This document shows, in pieces, positions 17,729 through 24,504 of a stretch of 64,000 nucleotides of DNA. The position numbers were made by a program, and so were the translations under genes. Where the stretch lies: positions 1 to 64,000 of the forward strand of contig NZ_PZJO01000003.1 of assembly GCF_003206575.1 (NCBI RefSeq), given 5' to 3'. The DNA comes from Salinicola endophyticus. GTDB taxonomy: Bacteria > Pseudomonadota > Gammaproteobacteria > Pseudomonadales > Halomonadaceae. Within the stretch, counting starts at the first letter, position 1. Each line of letters opens with the position of its first letter. The notes under the pieces were generated by a model. That model ran no database searches. It saw only the letters and a program-made list of their open reading frames with translations, and had not been told where the DNA came from.

Positions 17729-17778
17729 GTCGAAAAGCGGTAGTCGAAAAGAGACCGTCGAAAAAAGTAGCCGAAAAG
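17729..17778 (+). repeat. Four GTCGAAAAG units with 14-nt period
   Basis: GTCGAAAAG at 17729 and 17743, GTCGAAAAA at 17757 and GCCGAAAAG at 17770 are spaced 14, 14 and 13 nt apart. They fill the gap between ltnD and otnI, just before the otnI ATG (17790). The same core (GTCG-A/G-AAAG-C-GG) recurs at 21434-21497 on the other strand and once near 63949. Confidence 0.75.
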
Positions 17779-17789
17779 AGAGCCACGCC

Positions 17790-18566
17790 ATGCCACGCTT
17801 TGCCGCCAACCTGAGCATGATGTTCAACGAGGTGCCGTTTCTCGAGCGCTTCGCCCGCGCCGCCGAGTGCGGCTTTGCCGGGGTCGAGTTCCTGTTCCCC
17901 TATGTCTGCGAACCGGCGGCCATCGCCGCCGAGCTGCAGCGCCACGGGCTGACCCAGGTGCTGTTCAATCTACCGCCGGGGGAGTGGGAAGCGGGAGAGC
18001 GCGGGCTGGCCGCGCTGCCGGGGCGCGAGGCGGACTTCCGCGCCAGCATCGACACCGCGCTGCGCTACGCCGAGGCGCTCGGCTGCACGCAGCTGCATGC
18101 CATGGCCGGGCTGGTGGCGGAGGGCGTATCACACCAGGCGATGCGCGAAGTCTATCTAGAGAATTTGCGCTTCGCCGCGCGCAAGCTGGCCGAACAGGGG
18201 CGCACGCTGCTGATCGAACCGATCAACACCCGCGACATGCCAGGCTACTTTCTCAACCACCAGGCCGAGGCCCACGCCCTGCTCGCCGAACTCGGCGAAC
18301 CCAACGTCAAGGTGCAGATGGACTTCTATCACACCCAGATCATGGACGGAGACATCTGGAAGACCTACCAGCGCTACCGCGACGGGGTCGGCCACATTCA
18401 GATCGCCGGGGTGCCGGAGCGCCACGAGCCGGACACCGGCGAGGTCAACTACCCCTGGCTGTTCGGCCAGCTGGATGCGGCGGGCTACGCCGGCTGGCTG
18501 GGGTGCGAGTATCGGCCGCGGGGGGAGACAGCGGCGGGTCTGGGCTGGCTGGCAGCGTGGCGCTGA
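17790..18566 (+). CDS. otnI: 2-oxo-tetronate isomerase
   Basis: 258 aa TIM-barrel of the hydroxypyruvate-isomerase-like family, the usual length. Recognisable blocks are '[35 protein letters not shown]', '[16 protein letters not shown]', '[16 protein letters not shown]' and '[21 protein letters not shown]', which carry the Glu/Asp/His metal ligands. OtnI interconverts 2-oxo- and 3-oxo-tetronate, the step after LtnD. The ATG at 17790 aligns with the family start (MPRFAANLS). The stop lies 1 bp from the convergent cvfB stop. Confidence 0.87.
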   Translation: MPRFAANLSMMFNEVPFLERFARAAECGFAGVEFLFPYVCEPAAIAAELQRHGLTQVLFNLPPGEWEAGERGLAALPGREADFRASIDTALRYAEALGCTQLHAMAGLVAEGVSHQAMREVYLENLRFAARKLAEQGRTLLIEPINTRDMPGYFLNHQAEAHALLAELGEPNVKVQMDFYHTQIMDGDIWKTYQRYRDGVGHIQIAGVPERHEPDTGEVNYPWLFGQLDAAGYAGWLGCEYRPRGETAAGLGWLAAWR

Positions 18567-18567
18567 T

Positions 18568-19257
18568 TCAGTTGGCGTCAGCGTCCCCGCGCAGGCGGAT
18601 GCCGTCGGTCTCGATCACGATGCGGCGCTGCTTGTAGAGCCTGCCGATGGCCTGCTTGAAGGCGTTCTTGCTGACGCCGAGGCGGGCCTTGATCGTCTCC
18701 GCCGGGCTCTTGTCGCCGAGCGCCAGGAACCCATCGTGGCGGGCCAGTTCGGCGAGGATCTTCTCGCCCACCACGTCGAGCCGCGCCGAGCCCGGCGGCA
18801 ACAGCGAGAGATCGAGCCGGCCATCCTCGCGCACCCGCTTCACATAGCCCTGGACACTATCGCCCCGGCGCAGCGGGCGGCTCATGTCATCGTGGTAGAG
18901 CAGGCCCCAGAAGCGGTGATTGACCACCGCCTTGGCGCCCAGGTCGGTGAGATCGGCGATGATCAGCTGCACCGCATCGCCCGCCGCCAGCCCCTCGGCC
19001 TCATCCTGCAGAAAGCGGTCGAGCTTCATGCTCGCCACCGGCCGCATGCGATCGTCGACATAGATCATCACCAGCACGCGCTTGCCTTCGTCGGGACGAA
19101 AGCGCTGCTCGCCGAACGGCAGCAGCAGCTCCTTGGGCCGGCCCCAGTTCAGGAAGGCACCGATATCCGTGACCCGCGACACGCGGAGATAGGCGACCTC
19201 GCCCACGTTGGCGTGGGGCTCGGCGCTCGGGCCAGCAGCAGGGGGGCGTGAAGACAT
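18568..19257 (-). CDS. CvfB-like S1 RNA-binding protein
   Basis: 229 aa. S1-type OB folds are visible at residues 17-75 ('VGEVAYLRVSRVTDIGAFLNWG', 'ELLLPFGEQ') and again near 130-155 ('GYVKRVREDGRLDLSL'), and a C-terminal winged helix ends the protein ('LGVSKNAFKQAIGRLYKQRRIVI'). This is the layout of CvfB/YitL proteins, which bind RNA and affect expression of virulence and surface factors in Staphylococcus. The role in this organism is unknown. AGGA precedes the ATG. It is somewhat shorter than the roughly 280 aa of typical homologues. Confidence 0.85.
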   Translation of the reverse strand: MSSRPPAAGPSAEPHANVGEVAYLRVSRVTDIGAFLNWGRPKELLLPFGEQRFRPDEGKRVLVMIYVDDRMRPVASMKLDRFLQDEAEGLAAGDAVQLIIADLTDLGAKAVVNHRFWGLLYHDDMSRPLRRGDSVQGYVKRVREDGRLDLSLLPPGSARLDVVGEKILAELARHDGFLALGDKSPAETIKARLGVSKNAFKQAIGRLYKQRRIVIETDGIRLRGDADAN

Positions 19258-19436
19258 GGGCAGATTCCTGAAGGGTGCATGGGCGGGCGATCGCGGCCCA
19301 TCCTAGCGTGCCGACGCACCGGTGCAAGGCCGGGGCATGGCGAGATACAACTTTCGTATCAATCGCATCGATAATCGAATTCGTCAGACTTGATTAGCAG
19401 ACTAACGTAACCCTCTCCATACTGTCGTCAACGGTC

Positions 19437-19527
19437 GGGGGCAAGGAGACGCCCCCCGAAAACGGCCAGGAGCCGCTTTCGACGTCGCCCAGCGACGACC
19501 CGAAAGGGTGACCGCCACGGATGGCGG
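19437..19527 (+). promoter_or_regulatory. Structured leader with GGA-loop hairpins (candidate CsrA/RsmA target)
   Basis: Five consecutive hairpins precede the start at 19559. They are: stem 19437-19442/19451-19456, loop AAGGAGAC; stem 19463-19466/19472-19475, loop CAGGA; stem 19483-19488/19492-19497; stem 19498-19501/19506-19509, loop GAAA; stem 19512-19517/19522-19527, loop CGGA. Three loops expose GGA and the ribosome-binding site itself is TTGGAGG (19545-19551). Multiple GGA motifs in loops are the hallmark of CsrA/RsmA-bound leaders and antagonist sRNAs. No known riboswitch class was recognised. Confidence 0.6.
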
Positions 19528-19558
19528 ATCACACAACGATATGATTGGAGGTAACACC

Positions 19559-19921
19559 ATGAAAGCACGTATTCTCGCAGCCGTCGCACTTGCCGTTGCA
19601 CTGCCGACCGCCGCTCAGGCCAACAGCTTCATCAACGAGCACATCTTCGAGCAGCAGAGCGAGCAGCTCAACACGCAGCAGACCGCTCAATACCAGGCAC
19701 TGCCGACCGCCTACAGCGTCGATACCGTCAGCGGTGGCCACAGCGCCGCAGCCGATCAATCGCTGCACAACGTCGCCGAAAAGACCCAGCTCTCGACCCA
19801 GATCCCGGCCGGCGGCAGCAGCCTGATCGCCCAGGGCCACAGCGCCGCAGCCGCTCAAGGCCTGGCCAACGCCAATCAGACTGGCCAGGACAACGGCAGC
19901 GTGAGCTTCTCCACGCTGTAA
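19559..19921 (+). CDS. Small secreted protein of unknown function
   Basis: 120 aa. A clear signal peptide (MKARILAAVALAVALPTAAQA, cleavage after residue 21) is followed by a Gln/Ser/Ala-rich mature part with few aromatics and no cysteine. Two imperfect internal units are visible, 'SGGHSAAADQSLHNVAEKTQ' and 'AQGHSAAAAQGLANANQTGQ'. I recognise no domain. An exported, possibly fibrous or matrix-associated role is a guess from composition. Translation is driven by TTGGAGG (19545-19551) at the end of an elaborate hairpin leader, so expression is probably under post-transcriptional control. A strong terminator follows, so the gene is monocistronic. Confidence 0.8.
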   Translation: MKARILAAVALAVALPTAAQANSFINEHIFEQQSEQLNTQQTAQYQALPTAYSVDTVSGGHSAAADQSLHNVAEKTQLSTQIPAGGSSLIAQGHSAAAAQGLANANQTGQDNGSVSFSTL

Positions 19922-19949
19922 TCGATACGCCAGACGGCTTATCATCGCC

Positions 19950-19978
19950 AAAACCGCCGGCCCAGTGCCGGCGGTTTT
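19950..19978 (+). terminator. Rho-independent terminator of the secreted-protein gene
   Basis: An 11-bp perfect stem (AAAACCGCCGG at 19950-19960, CCGGCGGTTTT at 19968-19978) with a 7-nt loop lies 29 bp after the stop. The A-tract and T-tract within the stem ends make it work in either direction. Confidence 0.88.
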
Positions 19979-19979
19979 G

Positions 19980-20485
19980 CGTTCATGGTGCGATGAATCC
20001 CTGAGCACATGGCGAATTTACCGCCAGCAAAGCGTGCCTAAGGCTGATCGCCATGCGTCCGTTTGCGATACGGCAAACCTGTTTGCATTTCATGGCTCCC
20101 ATCGAATGCAAGAGTCCCGCAGCCACTGTCGTCAACCAAGCTCTCTTGGCGCTGACATCCGCGGCAGAATCCCGGATCGCGGTGCCCACCATTGGGGCAC
20201 TCGCCAGAGATCCCTCGAGTGTGATCCAGGCAAGGTCATACTCTCTTGTCCAGACTTTTTACGAAAATCAACTCCGCTCACTGATTTTTCTTATAAACCC
20301 TATGGTTTTGACTACTCTTCTGCCAAATCGCGCCAGGGATTCATGGCCTCGGGTTCGTTATCTGTCATCGTAAAGGGCCCGATATCGCTCTTCGGTAAAC
20401 ACCGGCTCGATGGCACGATACAACGACTCTTAAAAAACACCTGCACTCATTAGGTATTTGTATTTTAACTGCCCCCGGCAGGTCG
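19980..20485. other. About 500 bp without a supported gene
   Basis: Open frames of about 100 codons occur (for example 20053-20373), but they lack ribosome-binding sites and the codon usage is unlike the neighbours. GTTTGC-N6-GCAAAC is a palindrome at 20061-20078. The stretch 20230-20460 is AT-richer. It may be decayed prophage or island DNA, given the CI/Cro-like pair that follows. Confidence 0.5.
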
Positions 20486-20830
20486 CTATGATGAGCGCTC
20501 ATGGTCTGAATACTGCCTGGCTTCGGCTGGGCTTTTTTGTGCCCCTTTCTCCTGCCCTCTCTCTGCCGCATTTGCCCCGCTCTCCTTCGGCTCCAGCGCT
20601 CGGTGGGGTAACGCGACAGGCTTGGCATTCGCCAGCAGCCACACGGCGCTGAACGCCCCTTCGCTGGCCATGGCCATGCGCTGCGCGTGGTGCGTCTCAC
20701 CGGTGTACTCCGTGCGCGGCAGGCAGTCGCGGCGCAGCCATTTGCACACCGCCGAGGGAGAGACCCTGCAAATTCGCGCGCAGCGTGACACCCCGCCCAC
20801 CCGCTCCACCGCAAATCGAATGGCACTCAT
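20486..20830 (-). CDS. Cro/YdaS-like helix-turn-helix regulator
   Basis: About 114 aa. The N-terminal half is a compact helix-turn-helix ('AVERVGGVSRCARICRVSPSAVCKWLRRDCLPRTEYTGET', about residues 7-45) of the kind found in YdaS/Cro repressors. 'HHAQRMAMASEGAFSAVWLLAN' follows, then a low-complexity charged tail that may be a read-through extension. GAGG lies 8 nt before the ATG at 20830; an upstream start at 20887 would overlap the operator. It is divergent from a CI-like gene, and a 17-bp palindrome (20847-20863) covers the region between this start and its promoter, pointing to autoregulation. Confidence 0.7.
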   Translation of the reverse strand: MSAIRFAVERVGGVSRCARICRVSPSAVCKWLRRDCLPRTEYTGETHHAQRMAMASEGAFSAVWLLANAKPVALPHRALEPKESGANAAERGQEKGAQKSPAEARQYSDHERSS

Positions 20831-20846
20831 GGCACCCTCGCTGAGC

Positions 20847-20863
20847 GTGTACTTTGGGTACAC
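20847..20863. promoter_or_regulatory. 17-bp operator, 7-3-7 palindrome, in the CI/Cro intergenic region
   Basis: GTGTACTTTGGGTACAC: arms GTGTACT and GGTACAC around TTG. It lies 16 bp upstream of the Cro-like start, where it would block that promoter. The same architecture and TGTACT core recur perfectly at 21542-21558, and a half-site AAGTACAT occurs at about 20879-20886. Confidence 0.7.
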
Positions 20864-20904
20864 ACATATCAGGCACTGAAAGTACATTCAAGCAGTGAGA
20901 CTAT

Positions 20905-20919
20905 TGAACCTATGGTTCA
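20905..20919. promoter_or_regulatory. Palindrome overlapping the CI-like start codon
   Basis: TGAACC-TAT-GGTTCA is a perfect 6-3-6 palindrome. The ATG of the CI-like gene (20912-20914) lies inside it. No ribosome-binding site is visible upstream and a -10-like GACTAT sits at about 20899-20904, so the mRNA may be leaderless, as known for lambda cI from PRM. Confidence 0.55.
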
Positions 20920-21391
20920 CACTGGTCATCGAGACGATTTCAGCGCTCGTCTGCTCGAAGCACTCCGTCACGCAGGAAAGGACGGCCATGGGATGGGCGC
21001 TCGCCTAGCCCGAGCCGTGCGCGTCACGCCCAAGGCGGCAAGCAAATGGATCCACGGTGAAGCGCGCCCCAGCCATGACAAGAAGATCGCGCTGGCGCGC
21101 TGGCTGGGAGTACGCGAAGCCTGGCTGGACTACGGCCAGGGCCGCATGCTGCGCGATGACGCAGAGGCCGAAGCGAACTATGCGCGCCCCCCGCGAGAGG
21201 CCCTGGAGGTCGCGGAGCCATCGCCGGCCCGGCCGTTAGCGAACGCCGAGCACACGCTGTCGCTCATCGAAGAGGCCGTGCTCGCCGGCGAACTGGAAGA
21301 GTCTGACCTACTGCTGCTGGAGCAACTGGTACAGCGCTTGCGGCGGACCAGTCATCACCCGGCGGGCCAGCATGACGACGCCGACGCCTGA
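20912..21391 (+). CDS. Phage CI-like XRE-family regulator
   Basis: 159 aa. An XRE-type helix-turn-helix occupies residues 10-68 ('LARAVRVTPKAASKWIHGEARPSHDKKIALARWLGVREAWLDYGQG'), which is very typical of prophage and ICE repressors with a C2-type N-domain. The rest is acidic, with a Leu/Glu-rich C-terminus (SLIEEAVLAGELEESDLLLLEQLVQRLRR) that could dimerise. No S24 peptidase domain is visible, so cleavage-based SOS induction is unlikely. No other phage gene lies nearby, so it is either a remnant of a lost element or a co-opted regulator. Confidence 0.8.
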   Translation: MVHTGHRDDFSARLLEALRHAGKDGHGMGARLARAVRVTPKAASKWIHGEARPSHDKKIALARWLGVREAWLDYGQGRMLRDDAEAEANYARPPREALEVAEPSPARPLANAEHTLSLIEEAVLAGELEESDLLLLEQLVQRLRRTSHHPAGQHDDADA

Positions 21392-21433
21392 GCCACGCCA
21401 CTTTGTGGGTCTATCCCTCTCGTAACCCTTCTT

Positions 21434-21497
21434 CGACAGCTCCGCTTTCCGACAACGCGGCTTTCTAGCAGCACGGCTTTCAAGCAGAGCGGCTTTG
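21434..21497. repeat. Four degenerate tandem units of exactly 16 bp
   Basis: Units at 21434, 21450, 21466 and 21482 each end in (C/G)GGCTTTC or a one-base variant (CCGCTTTC, CGGCTTTC, CGGCTTTC, CGGCTTTG) with an 8-nt variable first half. They lie in the gap after the CI-like gene. On the reverse strand the units read GTCGGAAAGCGG..., close to the GTCGAAAAGCGG core at 17729-17778. Confidence 0.75.
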
Positions 21498-21541
21498 GCG
21501 ACAACGCCGATAAAAGAGATTGAACTTACAGTCCTTTTATT

Positions 21542-21558
21542 ATGTACTACAAGTACAT
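21542..21558. promoter_or_regulatory. Perfect 7-3-7 palindrome upstream of the 21623 gene
   Basis: ATGTACT-ACA-AGTACAT is the same length, spacing and core as the operator at 20847-20863 in the CI/Cro intergenic region. It lies 65 bp before the next gene, suggesting that the CI- or Cro-like protein also controls that gene. Confidence 0.65.
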
Positions 21559-21622
21559 TATTGGTAATTATCTACGACCCGCCACCGCGCAGTCTGGCTC
21601 GGATGTTGATCACGAGGACGCC

Positions 21623-22003
21623 ATGAACCGTTTTCGCTACAAAGACACGCTGGTGCTCGATGATGACTGGCTGCGGTTCGAAGTACCGATGCCGCCGCAG
21701 CGCTTTCGCTATACCGGCCGGCAGATCGCCACGATCTACGATAGCCATATCTGTCAGGCCGGCATTCCCGATATCGATACCGTCTACTGCGCGCACATTC
21801 AGCACGCCCCGAACATCGATAGCTATCAGCCGGCGCTCTACGTGCCGAGCCAGCACCACGCCATCGTCGTCATCGACCACCGCTTCGCGCTGGCGCGTCA
21901 CGCCAAGGCGTGGATCGCAGATCGCGTGCGTGAGCTCATCATCGCCCGCCGCCAACCCTGGCCCGGCAGTCACCGTTCCCCCCTGCTCTCGAACCCCGCC
22001 TAG
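21623..22003 (+). CDS. Hypothetical protein under a CI/Cro-type operator
   Basis: 126 aa, not recognised. The N-terminal part looks like an alpha/beta domain rich in aromatic and histidine residues ('YTGRQIATIYDSHICQAGIP', 'YCAHIQHAPNIDSYQPALY', 'QHHAIVVIDHRFALARHAKAW'), with a basic Pro-rich tail. No signal peptide or membrane segment is visible. GAGG (21614-21617) supports the ATG at 21623 over an earlier in-frame ATG at 21542, which lies within the palindromic operator. It may be cargo of a former mobile element governed by the upstream regulator pair. Confidence 0.6.
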   Translation: MNRFRYKDTLVLDDDWLRFEVPMPPQRFRYTGRQIATIYDSHICQAGIPDIDTVYCAHIQHAPNIDSYQPALYVPSQHHAIVVIDHRFALARHAKAWIADRVRELIIARRQPWPGSHRSPLLSNPA

Positions 22004-22082
22004 GCCCCGGCTCTCGCTTCCTGGCGACACTGGCATCGAGCGATCATCGATGATGTAGTGGCTGGCCAACAGGGAGGAACCC

Positions 22083-22781
22083 ATGAAGACGATCGGTGTA
22101 CTCGGTGGCATGAGCTGGGAATCGACCCAGAGCTACTATCGCCTGCTCAATGAAGGCGTGCGTCAGCGCCTGGGCGGGCACCACTCGGCCAGGATCGCGC
22201 TGGTGAGCGTCGACTTTGCCGAGATCGAAGCCCTACAGCGCAGTGGCCAATGGGACGAGGCCGGCCAACAGCTCGCGAAGGCGGCAGGCCAGGTGGAAGC
22301 CGCCGGTGCCGAGTGCCTGCTGCTGGCCACCAACACCATGCACAAGGTCGCCCCGGCCATCGACTCGGCGCTGGGCATTCCGCTGCTGCATATTGCCGAT
22401 GCCACCGGCGAACGCCTGGCGGCAGACGGCATCGACCAGGTAGGGCTGCTGGGCACACGCTTCACCATGGAGCAGCCCTTCTATCGTGAACGCCTCACCG
22501 AGCGCTACGGCATTCACTGCCTGATCCCCGAAGAGGACGAGCGCGAGGCGGTCCACCGCATCATCTTCGAGGAGCTGGTACAAGGCGTCGTGAGCGACGA
22601 CTCCCGCGAGCACTATCGCGACATCGTCGCCAACCTGCACGCCCGCGGCGCCCGCGCGATCATCCTAGGCTGTACCGAAATCGCCCTGCTGCTGAGCCCG
22701 CAGGACAGCGCACTGCCGCTCTACGACACCACCGCACTGCATGTGGAGATGGGGCTCGCCTTCGCGCTCGACGCCCGCTGA
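22083..22781 (+). CDS. Aspartate/glutamate racemase family protein (YgeA-like)
   Basis: 232 aa. The start 'MKTIGVLGGMSWESTQSYYRLLNEGV' is diagnostic for the Asp/Glu racemase superfamily. The two catalytic positions are Thr83 ('LLATNTMHKV') and Cys197 ('ILGCTEIALL'), the asymmetric Thr/Cys pair at the same residue numbers described for E. coli YgeA. Classical aspartate racemases carry two Cys. One-directional or amino-acid-specific racemisation (L-Asp/L-Glu) is therefore likely. A strong GGGAGG precedes the ATG. It stands alone between the regulator remnant and the metal-efflux pair. Confidence 0.88.
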   Translation: MKTIGVLGGMSWESTQSYYRLLNEGVRQRLGGHHSARIALVSVDFAEIEALQRSGQWDEAGQQLAKAAGQVEAAGAECLLLATNTMHKVAPAIDSALGIPLLHIADATGERLAADGIDQVGLLGTRFTMEQPFYRERLTERYGIHCLIPEEDEREAVHRIIFEELVQGVVSDDSREHYRDIVANLHARGARAIILGCTEIALLLSPQDSALPLYDTTALHVEMGLAFALDAR

Positions 22782-22821
22782 AAGACGACCGTTGAGAACG
22801 CCCGCCTGCCAAGGCAGGCGG

Positions 22822-23232
22822 TCAGGGGCCATGGGCCCGCGAGAGCGACTCGATGATCTGGCAATCGGCGATCTTGTCGCCGTGACAGCAACGCTCGAGC
22901 CGGTCGAGTTCCTGCTCCAGCTGGCGAAGGTGCTTCAATCTCTCCCTAACCCGCGCCAGCTGTACATGAATGATCTCATCGACCCGATCGCACGGGGCCT
23001 CCTCGTCGTCGGCGAGCCCCAGCAGCGCTTTGACATCCTCCAGACTCAGCCCCAACTGACGAGCGTGCTTGATGAAGATCAAGCGATCCCGCTCGCGCGC
23101 CGTATACAGGCGATAACCGCCCGCCGTCCGGGTGGCCGGCGACATCAGCCTCGCCCGCTCGTAATAGCGGATGGTCACCGCCTTGGTCTCTGTCGACTTG
23201 GCGAGCTGACCGATCGTGAGTCGCGACTCCAT
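22822..23232 (-). CDS. CadR-type MerR regulator
   Basis: About 136 aa. MerR helix-turn-helix 'TIGQLAKSTETKAVTIRYYERARLM' at residues 6-30, a long dimerisation helix, and a C-terminal metal loop with Cys77-type ('EEAPCDRVDEI') and CCH ('LERCCHGDKIADCQIIESL') cysteines. This is the pattern of Cd/Pb/Zn-sensing CadR/PbrR proteins. It is divergent from a CDF transporter with a MerR-type promoter between them. The ATG at 23232 is chosen because an upstream start would lie inside that promoter. Confidence 0.88.
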   Translation of the reverse strand: MESRLTIGQLAKSTETKAVTIRYYERARLMSPATRTAGGYRLYTARERDRLIFIKHARQLGLSLEDVKALLGLADDEEAPCDRVDEIIHVQLARVRERLKHLRQLEQELDRLERCCHGDKIADCQIIESLSRAHGP

Positions 23233-23237
23233 GACGC

Positions 23238-23270
23238 TTGACCCTATAGCCACTAGAACCTTCATGCTAT
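23238..23270 (+). promoter_or_regulatory. MerR-type promoter/operator of the CDF gene
   Basis: A -35 TTGACC (23238-23243) is followed, after an unusually long spacer of 20-21 bp, by a -10-like ATGCTA/TGCTAT (23264-23270). The spacer contains ACCCTATAGCCACTAGAACC, an imperfect dyad like the CadR operator. Long spacers untwisted by the metal-bound activator are the rule for MerR-family targets. Confidence 0.75.
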
Positions 23271-23297
23271 CAGCCGGTCATTCGAGGAGGTATCGGC

Positions 23298-23996
23298 ATG
23301 GACTCCTGCTGCGAAAGCAAGGCTGGCGAGCTGGCACGGTTACGAGGCGCACAGGCCAGGGTGCTGTACGGGGTACTCGGCATCAACGGCGCGATGTTCG
23401 TGATCGAGTTCGTGGCGGGTTGGCTGGTCGGCTCGACCGCCCTGCTGGCGGATTCACTCGACATGTTCGGGGATGCCACCGTCTACGTGCTGACCCTTTA
23501 CGCGCTCAACCGCAGCGAGAAGACGCGAGCCGGCGCGGCGCTGATCAAGAGCCTGTTCATGTTTGTCTTTGGCCTGGCGGTCATCGCCGAGGCCATCCAC
23601 AAGAGCATCACCGGTAGCGTGCCCGACGCCGGCGCCATGGGTGCCATCGGGGCGCTGGCACTGGCGGCCAACACGGCCTGCTTCCTCATGCTGCTGCGCT
23701 ACCGTTCGGCGGATCTCAATATGCGCTCGACCTGGCTCTGCTCGCGCAACGATCTCATCGCCAATAGCAGCGTGGTGCTGGCAGCGGTCGCGGTCAGTGT
23801 CACCGGCACGCTCTGGCCCGATGTGATCGTGGGGCTGGCCATCGCCGCGCTGTTTCTACACTCGGCCTGGCGGATCGGACACGAGGCGCTAGCCGCGTGG
23901 CGGGAGGCTGGGGCAGCCCGCGAAGAGACACCTCGGCCTGCCGGCAACGCCGAAGCCAGTAGCTGCTGCGGCGCGAAATCCTGTTGCGGTGATTGA
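23298..23996 (+). CDS. CDF-type heavy-metal cation transporter
   Basis: 232 aa, shorter than classical CDF proteins because the cytoplasmic C-terminal domain is missing. Membrane helices carry the paired Asp/Asn motif ('LLADSLDMFGDATVY' near residue 52 and 'CSRNDLIANSSVVL' near 150). The protein is bracketed by cysteine clusters: MDSCCESK at the N-terminus and 'SSCCGAKSCCGD' at the C-terminus, suited to soft-metal binding. With the divergent CadR-like regulator, efflux of Cd/Zn/Pb-type cations is the likely role. GAGGAGG precedes the ATG. Confidence 0.88.
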   Translation: MDSCCESKAGELARLRGAQARVLYGVLGINGAMFVIEFVAGWLVGSTALLADSLDMFGDATVYVLTLYALNRSEKTRAGAALIKSLFMFVFGLAVIAEAIHKSITGSVPDAGAMGAIGALALAANTACFLMLLRYRSADLNMRSTWLCSRNDLIANSSVVLAAVAVSVTGTLWPDVIVGLAIAALFLHSAWRIGHEALAAWREAGAAREETPRPAGNAEASSCCGAKSCCGD

Positions 23997-24041
23997 GACG
24001 ACTGGCGTCACGGCAGGAACAAGCCGCCCCCACAAACGAAA

Positions 24042-24072
24042 ACCGCCACCCGGCGTGAGCACGGGTGGCGGT
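24042..24072. terminator. Bidirectional terminator between the CDF gene and tRNA-Arg
   Basis: An 11-bp perfect stem (ACCGCCACCCG at 24042-24052, CGGGTGGCGGT at 24062-24072) with a 9-nt loop. On the minus strand it is followed by TTTTC, so it can end the tRNA transcript as well as the CDF mRNA. Confidence 0.85.
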
Positions 24073-24085
24073 CTTCGTAACAATA

Positions 24086-24162
24086 TGGCGCGCCCTAAAG
24101 GATTCGAACCTTTGACCTTTGCCTCCGGAGGGCAACGCTCTATCCAGCTGAGCTAAGGGCGC
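24086..24162 (-). tRNA. tRNA-Arg (anticodon CCG)
   Basis: 77 nt including an encoded CCA. On the minus strand: 7-bp acceptor stem GCGCCCT/AGGGCGC, D-arm GCTC-AGCTGGATA-GAGC, anticodon arm TTGCC-CTCCGGA-GGCAA giving anticodon CCG, variable loop AGGTC, and T-arm AAAGG-TTCGAAT-CCTTT. All stems pair without mismatch. It decodes CGG. Confidence 0.97.
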
Positions 24163-24366
24163 GTAGTGCAGGTTGTCACAAGCGGTGGTTCAACAAGCGC
24201 TTGGCCGTTCTGCGAACGGTGATTCGCCCGTTTGCGGCGCGGCCATCCTACCTGCTCGCCTGCAGGGTGTCCAGCCTCGGGCTGGCGCTGTCGTCATGAT
24301 GGGCTAAGCTCAGCGGGCCCAAGGCTACGCAAATCTAAAATATTGTTACAATAGAAAACACTAATT

Positions 24367-24393
24367 GAACTTAGCCGCGTTTTCTGCCGATAT
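24367..24393 (+). promoter_or_regulatory. Possible sigma-28 (FliA) promoter of the chemoreceptor gene
   Basis: GCCGATAT at 24386-24393 differs in one base from the FliA -10 consensus GCCGATAA, and 11 nt upstream GAACTTAG is only a weak match to TAAAGTTT. FliA control is common for chemoreceptor genes, which is the main reason to list it. Confidence 0.38.
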
Positions 24394-24504
24394 AGCTACT
24401 GGACACGCAAGCAAAGAATGAAGAAGAGCGCCGTCAAACCGGTGCCACCATCCGCCCAGCCAGGCGTGCAGGCAGCGGAACCACTATCCAAGGACACCCA
24501 AGCC

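Noticed and set aside
20053-20373. 106-codon frame in the region before the CI/Cro pair
   Set aside because: No start signal and no recognisable features; kept only as an unexplained stretch.
17729-21497. CRISPR-like arrays at the short tandem repeats
   Set aside because: Periods of 14-16 bp leave no room for spacers and no cas genes are present.
24086-24162. tRNA-Arg as an integration site for an element
   Set aside because: No repeat of the tRNA 3' end was noticed elsewhere in the window and the neighbours look ordinary.
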